33,024 bases of DNA from contig JAFSVU010000052.1 of NCBI GenBank assembly GCA_017444825.1, forward strand, positions 1 to 33,024, read 5' to 3'. Source of the stretch: Clostridia bacterium. GTDB lineage: Bacteria > Bacillota > Clostridia > UBA1212. Below are positions 24,653 through 32,252 of the stretch, one piece after another. Under the pieces are notes generated by a model that saw nothing but the letters and a program-made list of their open reading frames with translations, did not search any database and was not told where the DNA came from. The translations under genes and the position numbers were made by a program. Position 1 is the stretch's first letter. Each line of letters begins with the position of its first letter.

Positions 24653-26247
24653 TATTTTTTCCCCGTTTTCTTTTTCGGTTTGACGAACAGCATCAGTCCC
24701 ATGACGCCGAATATCAGGAACAGCGACGCGACGATTATTATTGCTATTGTGATCTCATTGGCTTTGTTGCCCTGATAGACAGGGTCGGGAGTTGCGTTCT
24801 GCTTTCCGGGCTCCTCGGATTCGGAGATGGACGGCGTTTCTGCTGAAGGCTCTTCGGTTTCGGGAGCTGTGGTGTCTTCAGGCGTTGCTGTCTCCGCCTG
24901 CTCAGGGGTAGGCTCGGGTGTTTCGGTGGGAGCTTCCGTTGGTGCCGGTGTGGGCGTGGGCGTCTCCTCCGGGGTGGGGGAGGGCGTGGGCGTGCTTGTG
25001 GGGGCAGGCGTTTGAGGCGCTGTGTTTGGCGCAATGCCTCCTTCGACTTCGCCGGCCTTGAAGGTTATCTCGTCTATGGAGAGGTCGCCGTCGTCCAGCA
25101 TGTCAAACTGGAAATAGTTGAATGCGCGCTTCCAGGTGGGGAGCTTTGTGAAGTCGAGGGTGTATTCCCGGTATTCTTCGCTTAAAACCACGTTGTAGCT
25201 GTATTCGAGCTCATTGGTTATGACGTCGTCGTTCGCGGTGTAAATGCGGAGGGTTGAGCCTTCCTTAGAGCCCTTCAGCCTTAGGATCACGTGTGTGAAG
25301 TCCTTGGTGTTTACGGCCATGCCCATGTAGTCGAGATAAACGGACGTTTTGCCGGATTTATTGGTGAAATTCGCATCGGTTGTGCCGGATATTTCGGTGC
25401 CTGAAAGGGGATAGAAAAGGGCCCTCAGATGGGGCTGTTCGAACTTGAGCGAGCGGGCGTCAATGGGTATCCTCACGGGGGCGTCATACGGTGTCTCCTT
25501 CGAAAGTCCGTAATATGCGGCTATGCCCTCGGCGATCTGCTTGCCCAAAGTGTCGAGCTTTTCGTCGGTGGAGAGGTAGTCCCTGACGTCGTCGGCATTG
25601 CTGATGAACACGCACTCGACCACGATGCCCGGAACGCCGGACCTGATGGAACGCATTACGATGCCGTAGTAGTCCTGAAGGGAGCCGTCTGGGTAGTAGG
25701 TGGTGTAGGTGGGCTGGTTTGCCATGGTGAGGAGAAGGCCGCGGTTCTTAAGGCCTATCTTCTGAAGGCTTGAAAGGATCGAGTTTCCCAGGTCCTGGGT
25801 GGCCTTGGTCAACTGAGGTCTGAATTTGCTGTTGGCGGCGCATATAAGGGAGCCCCTGATATCGGGTTCCGAAGCGTTGTTGTGGATGGAGACCACCACG
25901 TGGGCGCCGTTCCTTGTGGCAAACGAGACGCGCTGCGCAAGAGTCAGTTCCTCGTCTACAGTCTCTCTGGTCATGACGACCTGAACACCGGCGTATTCCA
26001 GCAGGTATTTTCTCGCAGCCTTGGCGATCTTTAGGTTGATGGGGTTTTCGTAATAAGCAATGCCGTCTACCGTGCTGCCTGCGCCGGAATCATTGCCGCC
26101 GTGCCCCGGGTCGAGGCATATCACAAGGTCCTGAGCGTTTGACTCTATAACCAATGCCACCGTGCCGAGCGCCAGAACACAGACCAATGCGATCAGAAAA
26201 GACGCGAGTTTTGCAGAAAATATCCGATTTTTGAGAGACCGTTTCAT
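24652..26247 (-). CDS. Membrane-anchored N-acetylmuramoyl-L-alanine amidase (Amidase_3), copy 1
   Basis: Zinc hydrolase that cuts the bond between MurNAc and the peptide stem. An N-terminal hydrophobic signal or anchor (about residues 14-35) precedes the amidase_3 domain: DPGHGG with H49, E67, SIHNNAS with H122, and catalytic E211 in VVECVFIS. A further strand-rich domain of about 150 residues (to about 405) could bind wall or sugar. A Pro/Thr/Glu-rich linker (about 410-475) and a C-terminal membrane helix with a KKKTGKK tail end the protein, so it is probably tethered at its C-terminus. AAAGGA precedes the ATG. It is a tandem paralogue of the next gene, each with its own promoter. Confidence 0.9.
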   Translation of the reverse strand: MKRSLKNRIFSAKLASFLIALVCVLALGTVALVIESNAQDLVICLDPGHGGNDSGAGSTVDGIAYYENPINLKIAKAARKYLLEYAGVQVVMTRETVDEELTLAQRVSFATRNGAHVVVSIHNNASEPDIRGSLICAANSKFRPQLTKATQDLGNSILSSLQKIGLKNRGLLLTMANQPTYTTYYPDGSLQDYYGIVMRSIRSGVPGIVVECVFISNADDVRDYLSTDEKLDTLGKQIAEGIAAYYGLSKETPYDAPVRIPIDARSLKFEQPHLRALFYPLSGTEISGTTDANFTNKSGKTSVYLDYMGMAVNTKDFTHVILRLKGSKEGSTLRIYTANDDVITNELEYSYNVVLSEEYREYTLDFTKLPTWKRAFNYFQFDMLDDGDLSIDEITFKAGEVEGGIAPNTAPQTPAPTSTPTPSPTPEETPTPTPAPTEAPTETPEPTPEQAETATPEDTTAPETEEPSAETPSISESEEPGKQNATPDPVYQGNKANEITIAIIIVASLFLIFGVMGLMLFVKPKKKTGKK

Positions 26248-26309
26248 ATATAAATCCTTTATAAATCCTTTCCCGGAAGCTCCGGACAGGGTCGTTTTTC
26301 CGATTAGTT

Positions 26310-26338
26310 ATTCTACCTCAAAAACAATTTTTAGACAA
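26310..26338 (-). promoter_or_regulatory. Promoter of amidase copy 1
   Basis: On the minus strand TTGTCT (26333-26338) and TAGAAT (26310-26315) are 17 bp apart, about 60 bp before the start codon. Confidence 0.6.
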
Positions 26339-26375
26339 GTCATCAAGACTTGCCAATGACCGCCGATGACAGCCA

Positions 26376-26415
26376 AAGGCCGAAAAGACAAAGCCGCCCG
26401 AGGAAGGACGGCTTG
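26376..26415 (-). terminator. Intrinsic terminator after amidase copy 2
   Basis: On the minus strand AAGCCGTCC, a short loop and GGGCGGCTT are followed by TGTCTTTT. A second small hairpin, TTGCCC/GGGCAA at 26424-26442, lies between it and the stop codon. Together they separate the two amidase genes into independent units. Confidence 0.7.
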
Positions 26416-26452
26416 CCGATGGTTTGCCCGAAGTGTGGGCAATTAAGCCTGA

Positions 26453-28120
26453 TCAGCTCTTGCGGTCAGGATTATTGTTATTGTCGTAACCGTCAAGGTT
26501 GTGGCCGGTGTAGCTGTAATCGGAGAAGTTGTTTCCGCCCTGGTTATAGCCGTTATTGTAGCCCTGGGGCGTGACGGGAGGCCTTGTGTTGTTATCCTCG
26601 GGAGGAGGCGCGGCCTTTTTCTTCTTTAGCACTACGATCAGGATCACGACACCTGCGCCGACGAGGAGGAGAACTGCCACGATGACGACAATGGGTATCA
26701 GAAGCGCGAGAAGGGTCGCATTGCCGGGTGTAGGCTCATGTTCCGGGATCGGTTCGGGTGTCCAAGTGTTTTCCGGAACGGCTGTAGGCTCGGGGGTAAT
26801 CACTATCTCTTCCGTGGGCTCTGGCGTGGGCGCCTCAGTTGGCTCAGGTGTGGGCGTCGGGGTCGGCTCAGGCGTCGGGGTGGTGTAGTCGGGGTTCGGG
26901 GCTATGCCGTTTACGACATTGCCGCTTTTGAAGGTCAAATCCTCGATCGTGAAGTCGGTGCCGCTCAGCACGTCAAACTGGAAATAGTTGAATGCGCCTT
27001 TCCAGGTGGGGAGCTTTGAAAGATCCAGCACATAGTCCTGATATTCCTCCGAAAGGAGCATGTCATAGCTGTAGACGACGTTATTGGTTATTACGTTGTC
27101 ATTGGCGGTGTAGATGCGGAGCCTTGTGCCGTATTTTGAACTCTTCATCCGCAGGACCACGTGGGAATAATCGCTTGTTTCGACGGACATTCCGAAATAG
27201 TCAAGGAAGACCGAGGGCATATTGCCGCTTGTATTGGAGATGACTGCCTCATTTTCGCCGGTAACCGTGGTGCCGTTGTAGGGGTAGAAAAGATCTCTTA
27301 TGTCCTGTCTGTTAAAGACCAGGTGGCTGGAATCGATGGGAAGCTTCTCCGGCGCGTCGTATGCGTAATAATACGAGAGCTTGTAGTAGTTTGCGATGCC
27401 TTCTGCGATCCGCTTGCCCATCTGGTCGAGCTTGTAATCAGAGGAGAGGTAGTTCCTGCAATCGTCGGGATTCGTTATGAAGGAGCATTCGCAAATTACA
27501 CCCGGAATGCCCGCACGTTTACTGCGCATTACGATGCCGTAGTAGTCCTGAAGAGATCCGTCCGGATAGTAGGCTGTGTAGTTCGGAAGCTTTGCCATGG
27601 TTCCGAGAAAGCCCCGGTTCTGAAGGCCCAGTTTTGAAAGTGCTTCCAAAAGGCAGTTTCCGAGAGCGTGCGTCTCTTTTGTGAGCTGAGGTCTGTAGTC
27701 GCTGTTTGCGGTGCATATGATGGTGCCGCTGTACTCCGGATCGGAGGCGTTATTGTGTATCGAAACAAGGCAATGGGCGCCGTTCTTTGTCGCAAATGAC
27801 ACTCTCTCGGCAAGGGAAGGGTTCTCCGCCGTGGTCTCCCTCGTCATGATGACCTTGACGCCGGGATATTCAAGCAGATATTTTCTGCACGCCAATGCGA
27901 TCTTCAGGTTCAGCGGATTTTCATAATACTCGACGCCGTCCACCCAGTTTGAAGCTCCTTTTTCATCTCCGCCGTGGCCCGGATCGAGGCAGATCACCAG
28001 CTCCTGAGCATTGGATCTTACGACCAGCGAGAACATGCTCACAAACAATACACAAACCAATGCGATGCAAAAAGCGCCGAGCTTATGCCGCCCGACCGGC
28101 TTGTTGGAAGCCTTTTTCAT
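26453..28120 (-). CDS. Membrane-anchored N-acetylmuramoyl-L-alanine amidase (Amidase_3), copy 2
   Basis: Paralogue of the preceding amidase, collinear with it: H49, E67, H122 and E211 fall at identical positions. It has the same N-terminal hydrophobic segment, the same middle domain and a Pro/Thr/Glu linker. A longer C-terminal membrane helix (about residues 475-500) follows. It differs by a cytoplasmic tail of about 50 residues rich in Asn, Gly, Tyr and Pro (PQGYNNGYNQGGNNFSDY), absent from copy 1. AAAGGA precedes the ATG. Duplicated cell-wall amidases may divide labour between division and remodelling; this is an inference. It has its own promoter and terminator. Confidence 0.9.
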   Translation of the reverse strand: MKKASNKPVGRHKLGAFCIALVCVLFVSMFSLVVRSNAQELVICLDPGHGGDEKGASNWVDGVEYYENPLNLKIALACRKYLLEYPGVKVIMTRETTAENPSLAERVSFATKNGAHCLVSIHNNASDPEYSGTIICTANSDYRPQLTKETHALGNCLLEALSKLGLQNRGFLGTMAKLPNYTAYYPDGSLQDYYGIVMRSKRAGIPGVICECSFITNPDDCRNYLSSDYKLDQMGKRIAEGIANYYKLSYYYAYDAPEKLPIDSSHLVFNRQDIRDLFYPYNGTTVTGENEAVISNTSGNMPSVFLDYFGMSVETSDYSHVVLRMKSSKYGTRLRIYTANDNVITNNVVYSYDMLLSEEYQDYVLDLSKLPTWKGAFNYFQFDVLSGTDFTIEDLTFKSGNVVNGIAPNPDYTTPTPEPTPTPTPEPTEAPTPEPTEEIVITPEPTAVPENTWTPEPIPEHEPTPGNATLLALLIPIVVIVAVLLLVGAGVVILIVVLKKKKAAPPPEDNNTRPPVTPQGYNNGYNQGGNNFSDYSYTGHNLDGYDNNNNPDRKS

Positions 28121-28195
28121 AATACAATTCCTTTCAGTAAAAGATTTTAATGTGTCGTATATTTATGGGAAATACTTTCTTTTTTAGCTTTTTCT

Positions 28196-28224
28196 ATTGT
28201 ACTCTAATTCCGACGCCAAAACAA
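28196..28224 (-). promoter_or_regulatory. Promoter of amidase copy 2
   Basis: On the minus strand TTGTTT (28219-28224) and TACAAT (28196-28201) are exactly 17 bp apart, divergent from the proC promoter. Confidence 0.55.
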
Positions 28225-28283
28225 GGCAAAACTTCATAAATCTTAATGAAACCTTCAATTCGGGAGCGCGCATCCCGTTTTTC

Positions 28284-28312
28284 TTTACTTTGATTCGGGG
28301 TGGTTGTATAAT
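28284..28312 (+). promoter_or_regulatory. Promoter of proC
   Basis: TTTACT at 28284-28289 and a perfect TATAAT at 28307-28312 are 17 bp apart, about 55 bp before the proC start. Confidence 0.6.
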
Positions 28313-28367
28313 GAAAGTGTATTGCCGCCGGCAAGCCGGCACTATTTGAGGCAATGCGGAGGGTATT

Positions 28368-29183
28368 ATGAAGATTTCATTTATAGGCTGCGGCGCCATG
28401 GGAGGCGCATTGGCGGAGGCTGCACTCATCCACGGAGCTTCTGAGGGAAAAGACGTTTTTCTGTTCGATATGGACAGCGCAAAGACAGCTGCCATCGCTT
28501 CGAAGTACGGATGCAACGTCTGCTCCGGCGAGCTTGACGCGGCGGAGAAGAGCGACGTTGTGTTCATATGCGTAAAACCTCAGGTGACCGGAACTGTTGC
28601 GGAAAAGATCAGACCCGAGATCGAAAAGGGCAAGGCCGTGGTATCCATTGCCGCAGGAGTTACGATAAGATCATATCTCGATATACTCGGCGAAGGAACA
28701 AAGATCGTCAGAATGATCCCGAACCTTCCGGCAAAGGCGGGCCTGGGCATAACCGGCGCTTATTTCTACAACTTCGGTGAGCAGGACGGTGAGCTCCGCG
28801 AGGCGATCCTCAACATTGTTTCGAAAACGGGCAAAGTCGTTCCTGTTAGATCGGAAAAAATGATAGACGAGATGATAGCGGTGACGTCAAGCAGCCCCGC
28901 ATATTTCTGCATGATGATCGAGACCATGGCGGACTTTGGCGTCAAGGCAGGTTTTACCAGGAGTGAAGCCCTCATGATGGCGGAACAGGCCATGTTCGGA
29001 ACCGCGGGATATCTGCTTGAGTCCGGCATGCACCCGGCAAAGCTTAAAGACGACGTCTGCTCACCCGGCGGAACCACTATCGCTGCGGTGACTGCTCTTG
29101 ACGAGGCGGGCTTCAGAAAGGCGATCCTCGAGGGCATGGACGCTTGCAGGAAAAAATCGGTCAAAACGGAGGGGTATTCTTGA
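28368..29183 (+). CDS. proC: Pyrroline-5-carboxylate reductase
   Basis: Reduces pyrroline-5-carboxylate to proline with NAD(P)H. The Rossmann start KISFIGCGAMGGAL is followed by VFICVKPQ, RMIPNLPAKAGLG and the C-terminal signature SPGGTTIAAVTALDEAGFRKAI. At 271 residues the length is normal. GGAGGG lies five bases before the ATG. The stop overlaps the TTG start of rnhA by four bases. Confidence 0.95.
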   Translation: MKISFIGCGAMGGALAEAALIHGASEGKDVFLFDMDSAKTAAIASKYGCNVCSGELDAAEKSDVVFICVKPQVTGTVAEKIRPEIEKGKAVVSIAAGVTIRSYLDILGEGTKIVRMIPNLPAKAGLGITGAYFYNFGEQDGELREAILNIVSKTGKVVPVRSEKMIDEMIAVTSSSPAYFCMMIETMADFGVKAGFTRSEALMMAEQAMFGTAGYLLESGMHPAKLKDDVCSPGGTTIAAVTALDEAGFRKAILEGMDACRKKSVKTEGYS

Positions 29184-29665
29184 AGACAGTGGTCATCTAC
29201 ACCGACGGTGCCTGCTCCGGAAATCCCGGTCCCGGGGGCTACGGCGCGGTGCTCATCTACGGGCAGAACTATAAAAAGATCTACGGCGGGGAACCCGATA
29301 CCACCAACAACCGCATGGAGCTGAGAGGTCCCATAGAGGCGCTGAAGTCCCTCAAGGAGCCCTGTTCCGTAAGGATCTATTCGGACAGCAGCTACGTGGT
29401 AAACACTTTCACCCTGGGATGGGTGGAAAAATGGCAGCAGACCGGCTTCAAGGGCAAAGCCAACGTGGACCTCATAAAGGAACTGCTTGAGCTTTCGAAG
29501 ATCCACAGGATCGACTGGATCAAGGTCAAAGGCCATGCGGACAACGAATTCAACAACGAGTGCGACAGGCTGGCAGTGAAATACACGGCAATGATAGCAG
29601 ACGGCACGGCCCCCGACATGACGGGAAAGCCGGTCGTTGCGGAATCGGGTGTATTCGATAGCTGA
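29180..29665 (+). CDS. rnhA: Ribonuclease HI
   Basis: Cleaves the RNA strand of RNA-DNA hybrids. The four metal-binding acids are visible: D9 in YTDGACSGNPGPGG, E47 in NNRMELRG, D69 in IYSDSSY and D129 in NECDRLAV; H119 in KGHADNEF is the catalytic helper. The start is TTG 29180, with GGAGGGG about six bases upstream and a TTGA overlap with the proC stop; it yields 161 residues, the normal family length. A reading frame extended to 29144 would add residues without a ribosome site. Confidence 0.93.
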   Translation: MKTVVIYTDGACSGNPGPGGYGAVLIYGQNYKKIYGGEPDTTNNRMELRGPIEALKSLKEPCSVRIYSDSSYVVNTFTLGWVEKWQQTGFKGKANVDLIKELLELSKIHRIDWIKVKGHADNEFNNECDRLAVKYTAMIADGTAPDMTGKPVVAESGVFDS

Positions 29666-29725
29666 CGGGACGCATTGGTTTGTGGAATATATAACTTAGA
29701 TTTGATAATTACGGAGGTGATTTCA

Positions 29726-30565
29726 ATGAATTCCAAAAATGATTACAAAAGGATACTGACGGTCCAGGATATCTCCTGCGTCGGACAGTGTTCCCTCACG
29801 GTCGCTCTTCCAATCCTTTCGGCGTGCGGCGTGGAGACTGGTGTCATTCCTTCGGCTGTGCTTTCGACACATACGGCAGGCTTTAAGGGCTACACCTTCA
29901 GAGACCTTACAAGCGATATGCCCGCGATACTCGAGCACTGGATCCGGGAGGGCATAAAATTTGACGGCATGTACACCGGTTATCTCGGCAGCGAGACCCA
30001 GGTCGATTACTGTATTGAGATCGCCGAAAAAACTCTCGGGGAAGGCGCGCTTCTCGTGGTGGACCCGGCAATGGCGGACAACGGCGTGCTTTACAAGGGC
30101 TTTGACAGCGATTTCGTTCAGGCAATGAAAAAGCTTGTGGCAAAGGCCGATATCGTCCTTCCCAACCTCACTGAGGCATGCTTCCTGACCGGCAACGACT
30201 ACCGCGAGACGTATGACATTGGTTATATAAGGAAGGTCTGCGCAGATCTTATCGCTCTCGGTGCGAAGAAAGTGGTACTCACGGGCGTTGGCTTCGAGGA
30301 GGGCTTTACGGGCGTTTTCGTTTCAGACAAAACCAATGAATACTACTACAAACACGAAAAGCTTCCGGGAGGCTGCCACGGAACAGGTGACGTTTACGCA
30401 TCCGCATTCTCTGGCGCTCTCATGAGGGGAAAGACCGTCGAAGAGGCCGCAAAGATCGCAGCGGACTACACGGTGCTCTGCATCAAGAACACAGCCGGCG
30501 ACGCAAGCCACTGGTACGGCGTCAAGTTTGAACCCGTGCTCGGAAAGCTCATCGCAATGCTGTGA
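29726..30565 (+). CDS. Pyridoxine/pyridoxal/pyridoxamine kinase (PfkB/ThiD-like family)
   Basis: Predicted ATP-dependent kinase of vitamin B6 vitamers in pyridoxal phosphate salvage. The N-terminus ILTVQDISCVGQCSLTVALPIL and STHTAGFKGYTFRDLT match the PdxK/PdxY group. ADIVLPNLTEACFLTGNDY and CHGTGDVYASAFSGALM, with the catalytic Asp near residue 221, define the ribokinase-like active site. ATG 29726 follows a near-perfect GGAGGTGA, so the in-frame sequence before it is leader. Length of 279 residues is typical. A weak promoter (TTGTGG and GATAAT, 18 bp apart) may lie at 29680-29709. Confidence 0.88.
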   Translation: MNSKNDYKRILTVQDISCVGQCSLTVALPILSACGVETGVIPSAVLSTHTAGFKGYTFRDLTSDMPAILEHWIREGIKFDGMYTGYLGSETQVDYCIEIAEKTLGEGALLVVDPAMADNGVLYKGFDSDFVQAMKKLVAKADIVLPNLTEACFLTGNDYRETYDIGYIRKVCADLIALGAKKVVLTGVGFEEGFTGVFVSDKTNEYYYKHEKLPGGCHGTGDVYASAFSGALMRGKTVEEAAKIAADYTVLCIKNTAGDASHWYGVKFEPVLGKLIAML

Positions 30566-30611
30566 GAGGTTTCATTGCAATGCTGTGAAAGAACTTACCG
30601 CAATTGTGTGA
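30554..30611 (+). repeat. Three 23-bp-spaced copies of GCAATGCTGTGA at the end of the kinase gene
   Basis: GCAATGCTGTGA occurs at 30554 and 30577, and a diverged copy GCAATTGTGTGA at 30600. The first copy contains the TGA stop of the upstream gene, so the gene's 3' end has been tandemly duplicated. Confidence 0.8.
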
Positions 30612-30643
30612 AACGCACCGAACGGTTCATAAAAAAGGTTTAT

Positions 30644-30686
30644 AAAAAAAGGAGAGCAGCGCCGCGGCGGGTACTGCTCTTTTTTG
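30644..30686. terminator. Bidirectional intrinsic terminator
   Basis: AGAGCAG (30653-30659) and CTGCTCT (30674-30680) form a stem flanked by an A-run and a T-run, separating the convergent kinase and acetyltransferase genes. Confidence 0.88.
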
Positions 30687-30687
30687 A

Positions 30688-31338
30688 TTATCGTTTCGCG
30701 AACTCATCGATTTCCTTTTGCAGTAAACGGAAAACATTCGCAACCAGGTAACCGTCGGCAATCGCATGATTCATTCGGACGGTGACAGGCATCATAAACC
30801 TGCCGTTTTCTTCACGATACCTGCCCCAATTGACGATGGGCGGAAAATACAGATAACCGTCCGGCAGTTCAATGTTAAGCGAATCATAGGAAAGCCATGA
30901 AATGTAGGACGCATCAAACCAGTTCGGATACTTTTTATTGTCAAACGTATAATCGCGGCTTTTCTTTGCCTCCTCCAGATCGGCAAGCGCGTTCTTGTAA
31001 AAGGTGCTGTAATCCTCGCAGTACAGGGAGTGAACAGTTGTGCATGTTTCAGTGTCCTCATGGAACACGTAATGGCACGGATTGATAACGTCGTAGCAGA
31101 TCAACTCGTCCGAGTTATAAAGGTAATCCATCTTATAGTCGTCGCGGGAGTTAAGCACTTTTGAAAGAAGATACAAAAAATTCAAGTAAAACTTCGTATC
31201 CGTCTTTTTTGAGAAACCAATGAGCTCCGTAACATCTATCCCGGCAGTCATGGACGTCGAGCACTTGCAGTCTTCTGTGAAATGACGGTAAACCCCTTTT
31301 CTGTAATACGTTTCTTTGTCAATAATCTTGTAGTTCAT
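30688..31338 (-). CDS. CatA-family chloramphenicol O-acetyltransferase-like protein
   Basis: The 216-residue length and overall sequence match type A (trimeric) chloramphenicol acetyltransferases, which transfer acetyl from acetyl-CoA to the drug. The active-site motif HHxxxDG appears as NHAIADG: the catalytic His191 and Asp195 are kept but the first His is Asn. IVNWGRY and FHEDTETCTTVHS are also family-like. Start ATG 31338 follows GGGGGAA; the reading frame upstream of it runs through a terminator and repeat and is not coding. Many gut genomes carry such relatives that may act on other substrates, so resistance is not assured. Confidence 0.82.
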   Translation of the reverse strand: MNYKIIDKETYYRKGVYRHFTEDCKCSTSMTAGIDVTELIGFSKKTDTKFYLNFLYLLSKVLNSRDDYKMDYLYNSDELICYDVINPCHYVFHEDTETCTTVHSLYCEDYSTFYKNALADLEEAKKSRDYTFDNKKYPNWFDASYISWLSYDSLNIELPDGYLYFPPIVNWGRYREENGRFMMPVTVRMNHAIADGYLVANVFRLLQKEIDEFAKR

Positions 31339-31375
31339 AATGGTTCCCCCCGGAAGCTCACAATCTGATTGAATC

Positions 31376-31381
31376 ATTATA
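31376..31381 (-). promoter_or_regulatory. -10 box of the acetyltransferase gene
   Basis: A perfect TATAAT on the minus strand about 40 bp before the start codon; no convincing -35 box is visible. Confidence 0.45.
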
Positions 31382-31405
31382 CCATTGCCGCAGGATTTAT
31401 GCCAT

Positions 31406-31436
31406 AAAAAAAAGACCCCGTGAAGGAGTCTCTTTT
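31406..31436 (-). terminator. Intrinsic terminator after repeat copy A
   Basis: On the minus strand AGACTCC, a 5-base loop and GGGGTCT (one G-U pair) are followed by eight T. It lies a few bases beyond the CCA end of the 140-bp repeat. Confidence 0.75.
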
Positions 31437-31438
31437 CG

Positions 31439-31578
31439 TGGCGGAGATGGAGGGATTGCGTCGGCGCAAGTGCCGACGACTCCGTTTTCCAAGACATTTT
31501 TTGTCTTTTTCTTGGAAAACTCCGTTTACGTCACTGCACCTCCTTTACCCCAAAAGTGCAAGCACTTCCGGGGGCCCC
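31439..31578 (-). repeat. 140-bp tRNA-Ser-capped inverted repeat, copy A
   Basis: Identical, in inverted orientation, to 32469-32608 except for one base. Its downstream end is the 19-bp sequence AATCCCTCCATCTCCGCCA, which is the 3' end of both tRNA-Ser genes. It contains several hairpins (AAGTGC-GCACTT, TTTTCCAAGA-TCTTGGAAAA, GTCGGC-GCCGAC) and GGAGGTG, which could pair with CATCTCC like an acceptor stem. It has no D, anticodon or T arm, so it is not a working tRNA. Confidence 0.92.
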
Positions 31579-31643
31579 TCTCTTTCGCGATCTCGGCTGC
31601 AAATCATCCACCGGAGGATTTGCTTAACGCCTCGACCCTCTCG

Positions 31644-31657
31644 GGTCCGAATCCCCG
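31644..31657 (+). repeat. Inverted copy of the tRNA-Ser(GCU) T arm
   Basis: GGGTCCGAATCCC on the plus strand repeats, in opposite orientation, the T arm of the minus-strand tRNA-Ser(GCU), including its own loop variant TCCGAAT. It lies beyond the hairpin that follows the tRNA. Confidence 0.65.
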
Positions 31658-31666
31658 TTAGTTTTA

Positions 31667-31708
31667 CACAGATAAAGGGACACCGCAAATGGTGTCCCTT
31701 TATCTGTG
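31667..31708 (-). terminator. Perfect 18-bp hairpin directly after tRNA-Ser(GCU)
   Basis: CACAGATAAAGGGACACC (31667-31684) and its exact complement (31691-31708) with a six-base loop; the stem includes the CA of the tRNA's CCA. No clear T-run follows on the minus strand, so it may be a processing signal rather than a true terminator. Confidence 0.55.
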
Positions 31709-31798
31709 GCGGAGATGGAGGGATTCGGACCCTCGCGCCAGTTGCCCGACCTACACCCTTAGCAGGGGCGCCCCTTCGACCAGCTTGGGTACATCTCC
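31707..31798 (-). tRNA. tRNA-Ser (anticodon GCU)
   Basis: The acceptor stem GGAGATG pairs with CATCTCC. The anticodon stem CGCCC/GGGTG holds the loop CTGCTAA with anticodon GCT (plus-strand 31761-31763 AGC), a long variable arm follows, and the T arm is GAGGG-TCCGAAT-CCCTC. CCA is encoded. It reads AGC and AGU codons. Confidence 0.95.
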
Positions 31799-31812
31799 AA
31801 TGTCGCCCGCTA

Positions 31813-31841
31813 AATATATCAAAAAAGGCAAAATGCGTCAA
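31813..31841 (-). promoter_or_regulatory. Promoter of tRNA-Ser(GCU)
   Basis: On the minus strand TTGACG (31836-31841) and TATATT (31813-31818) are 17 bp apart, about 15 bp before the tRNA 5' end. Confidence 0.75.
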
Positions 31842-31856
31842 GCACTATTTTGGTTA

Positions 31857-31885
31857 TTGAAAGGGCCGTTGCTTTTTTGTAAAAT
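31857..31885 (+). promoter_or_regulatory. Promoter of the small 31941 gene
   Basis: TTGAAA (31857-31862) and TAAAAT (31880-31885) are 17 bp apart and diverge from the tRNA-Ser(GCU) promoter. Confidence 0.65.
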
Positions 31886-31940
31886 GACTAAAATTGCGTC
31901 GGAAGACCGATGCATATACCATTGGCGCCGGAGGTTTCCC

Positions 31941-32207
31941 GTGAAAGCTGAAGATTTCTGGAAGACATACAATTCGATTTATAAGAAGTTTGAGTATACC
32001 GGTTTCAGAGCCGTGGACAGGCCTGTGGATCCGTTGTCGAAGTATTTTGAGGAAGGGCTTTTCCAAAACGACAATGGCACCTGGTGTGTAGAGGAGACGT
32101 CCGAAAAAGGCAAGGCACCTTTCCATTGGGAATTCGGCACCGAGGATGAGGCTGTAGATACAGTGCTCCGGGAATGCGAAGGCAGAAAAAAGCTTGCGTA
32201 TCAATGA
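31941..32207 (+). CDS. Small unknown protein between divergent tRNA-Ser genes
   Basis: An 88-residue acidic protein starting at GTG with GGAGGT five bases upstream and a good promoter, so I regard it as real. It starts VKAEDFWKTYNSIYKKFEY and is rich in aromatic residues; residues 55-75 (GKAPFHWEFGTEDEAVDTVL) suggest a strand-helix end. I do not recognise the family. Small size, solitary position and repeat-rich flanks resemble orphan immunity or accessory genes, but this is only an impression. Confidence 0.7.
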   Translation: MKAEDFWKTYNSIYKKFEYTGFRAVDRPVDPLSKYFEEGLFQNDNGTWCVEETSEKGKAPFHWEFGTEDEAVDTVLRECEGRKKLAYQ

Positions 32208-32252
32208 GTCTGTGAATTCTCCCCAAATGCTCAAGTGTAACCAAAAAACCGC

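Noticed and set aside
31420-31860. 146-codon open frame over copy A and tRNA-Ser(GCU)
   Set aside because: It translates the inverted repeat, a hairpin and an antisense tRNA; the same holds for the frames at 32272-32516.
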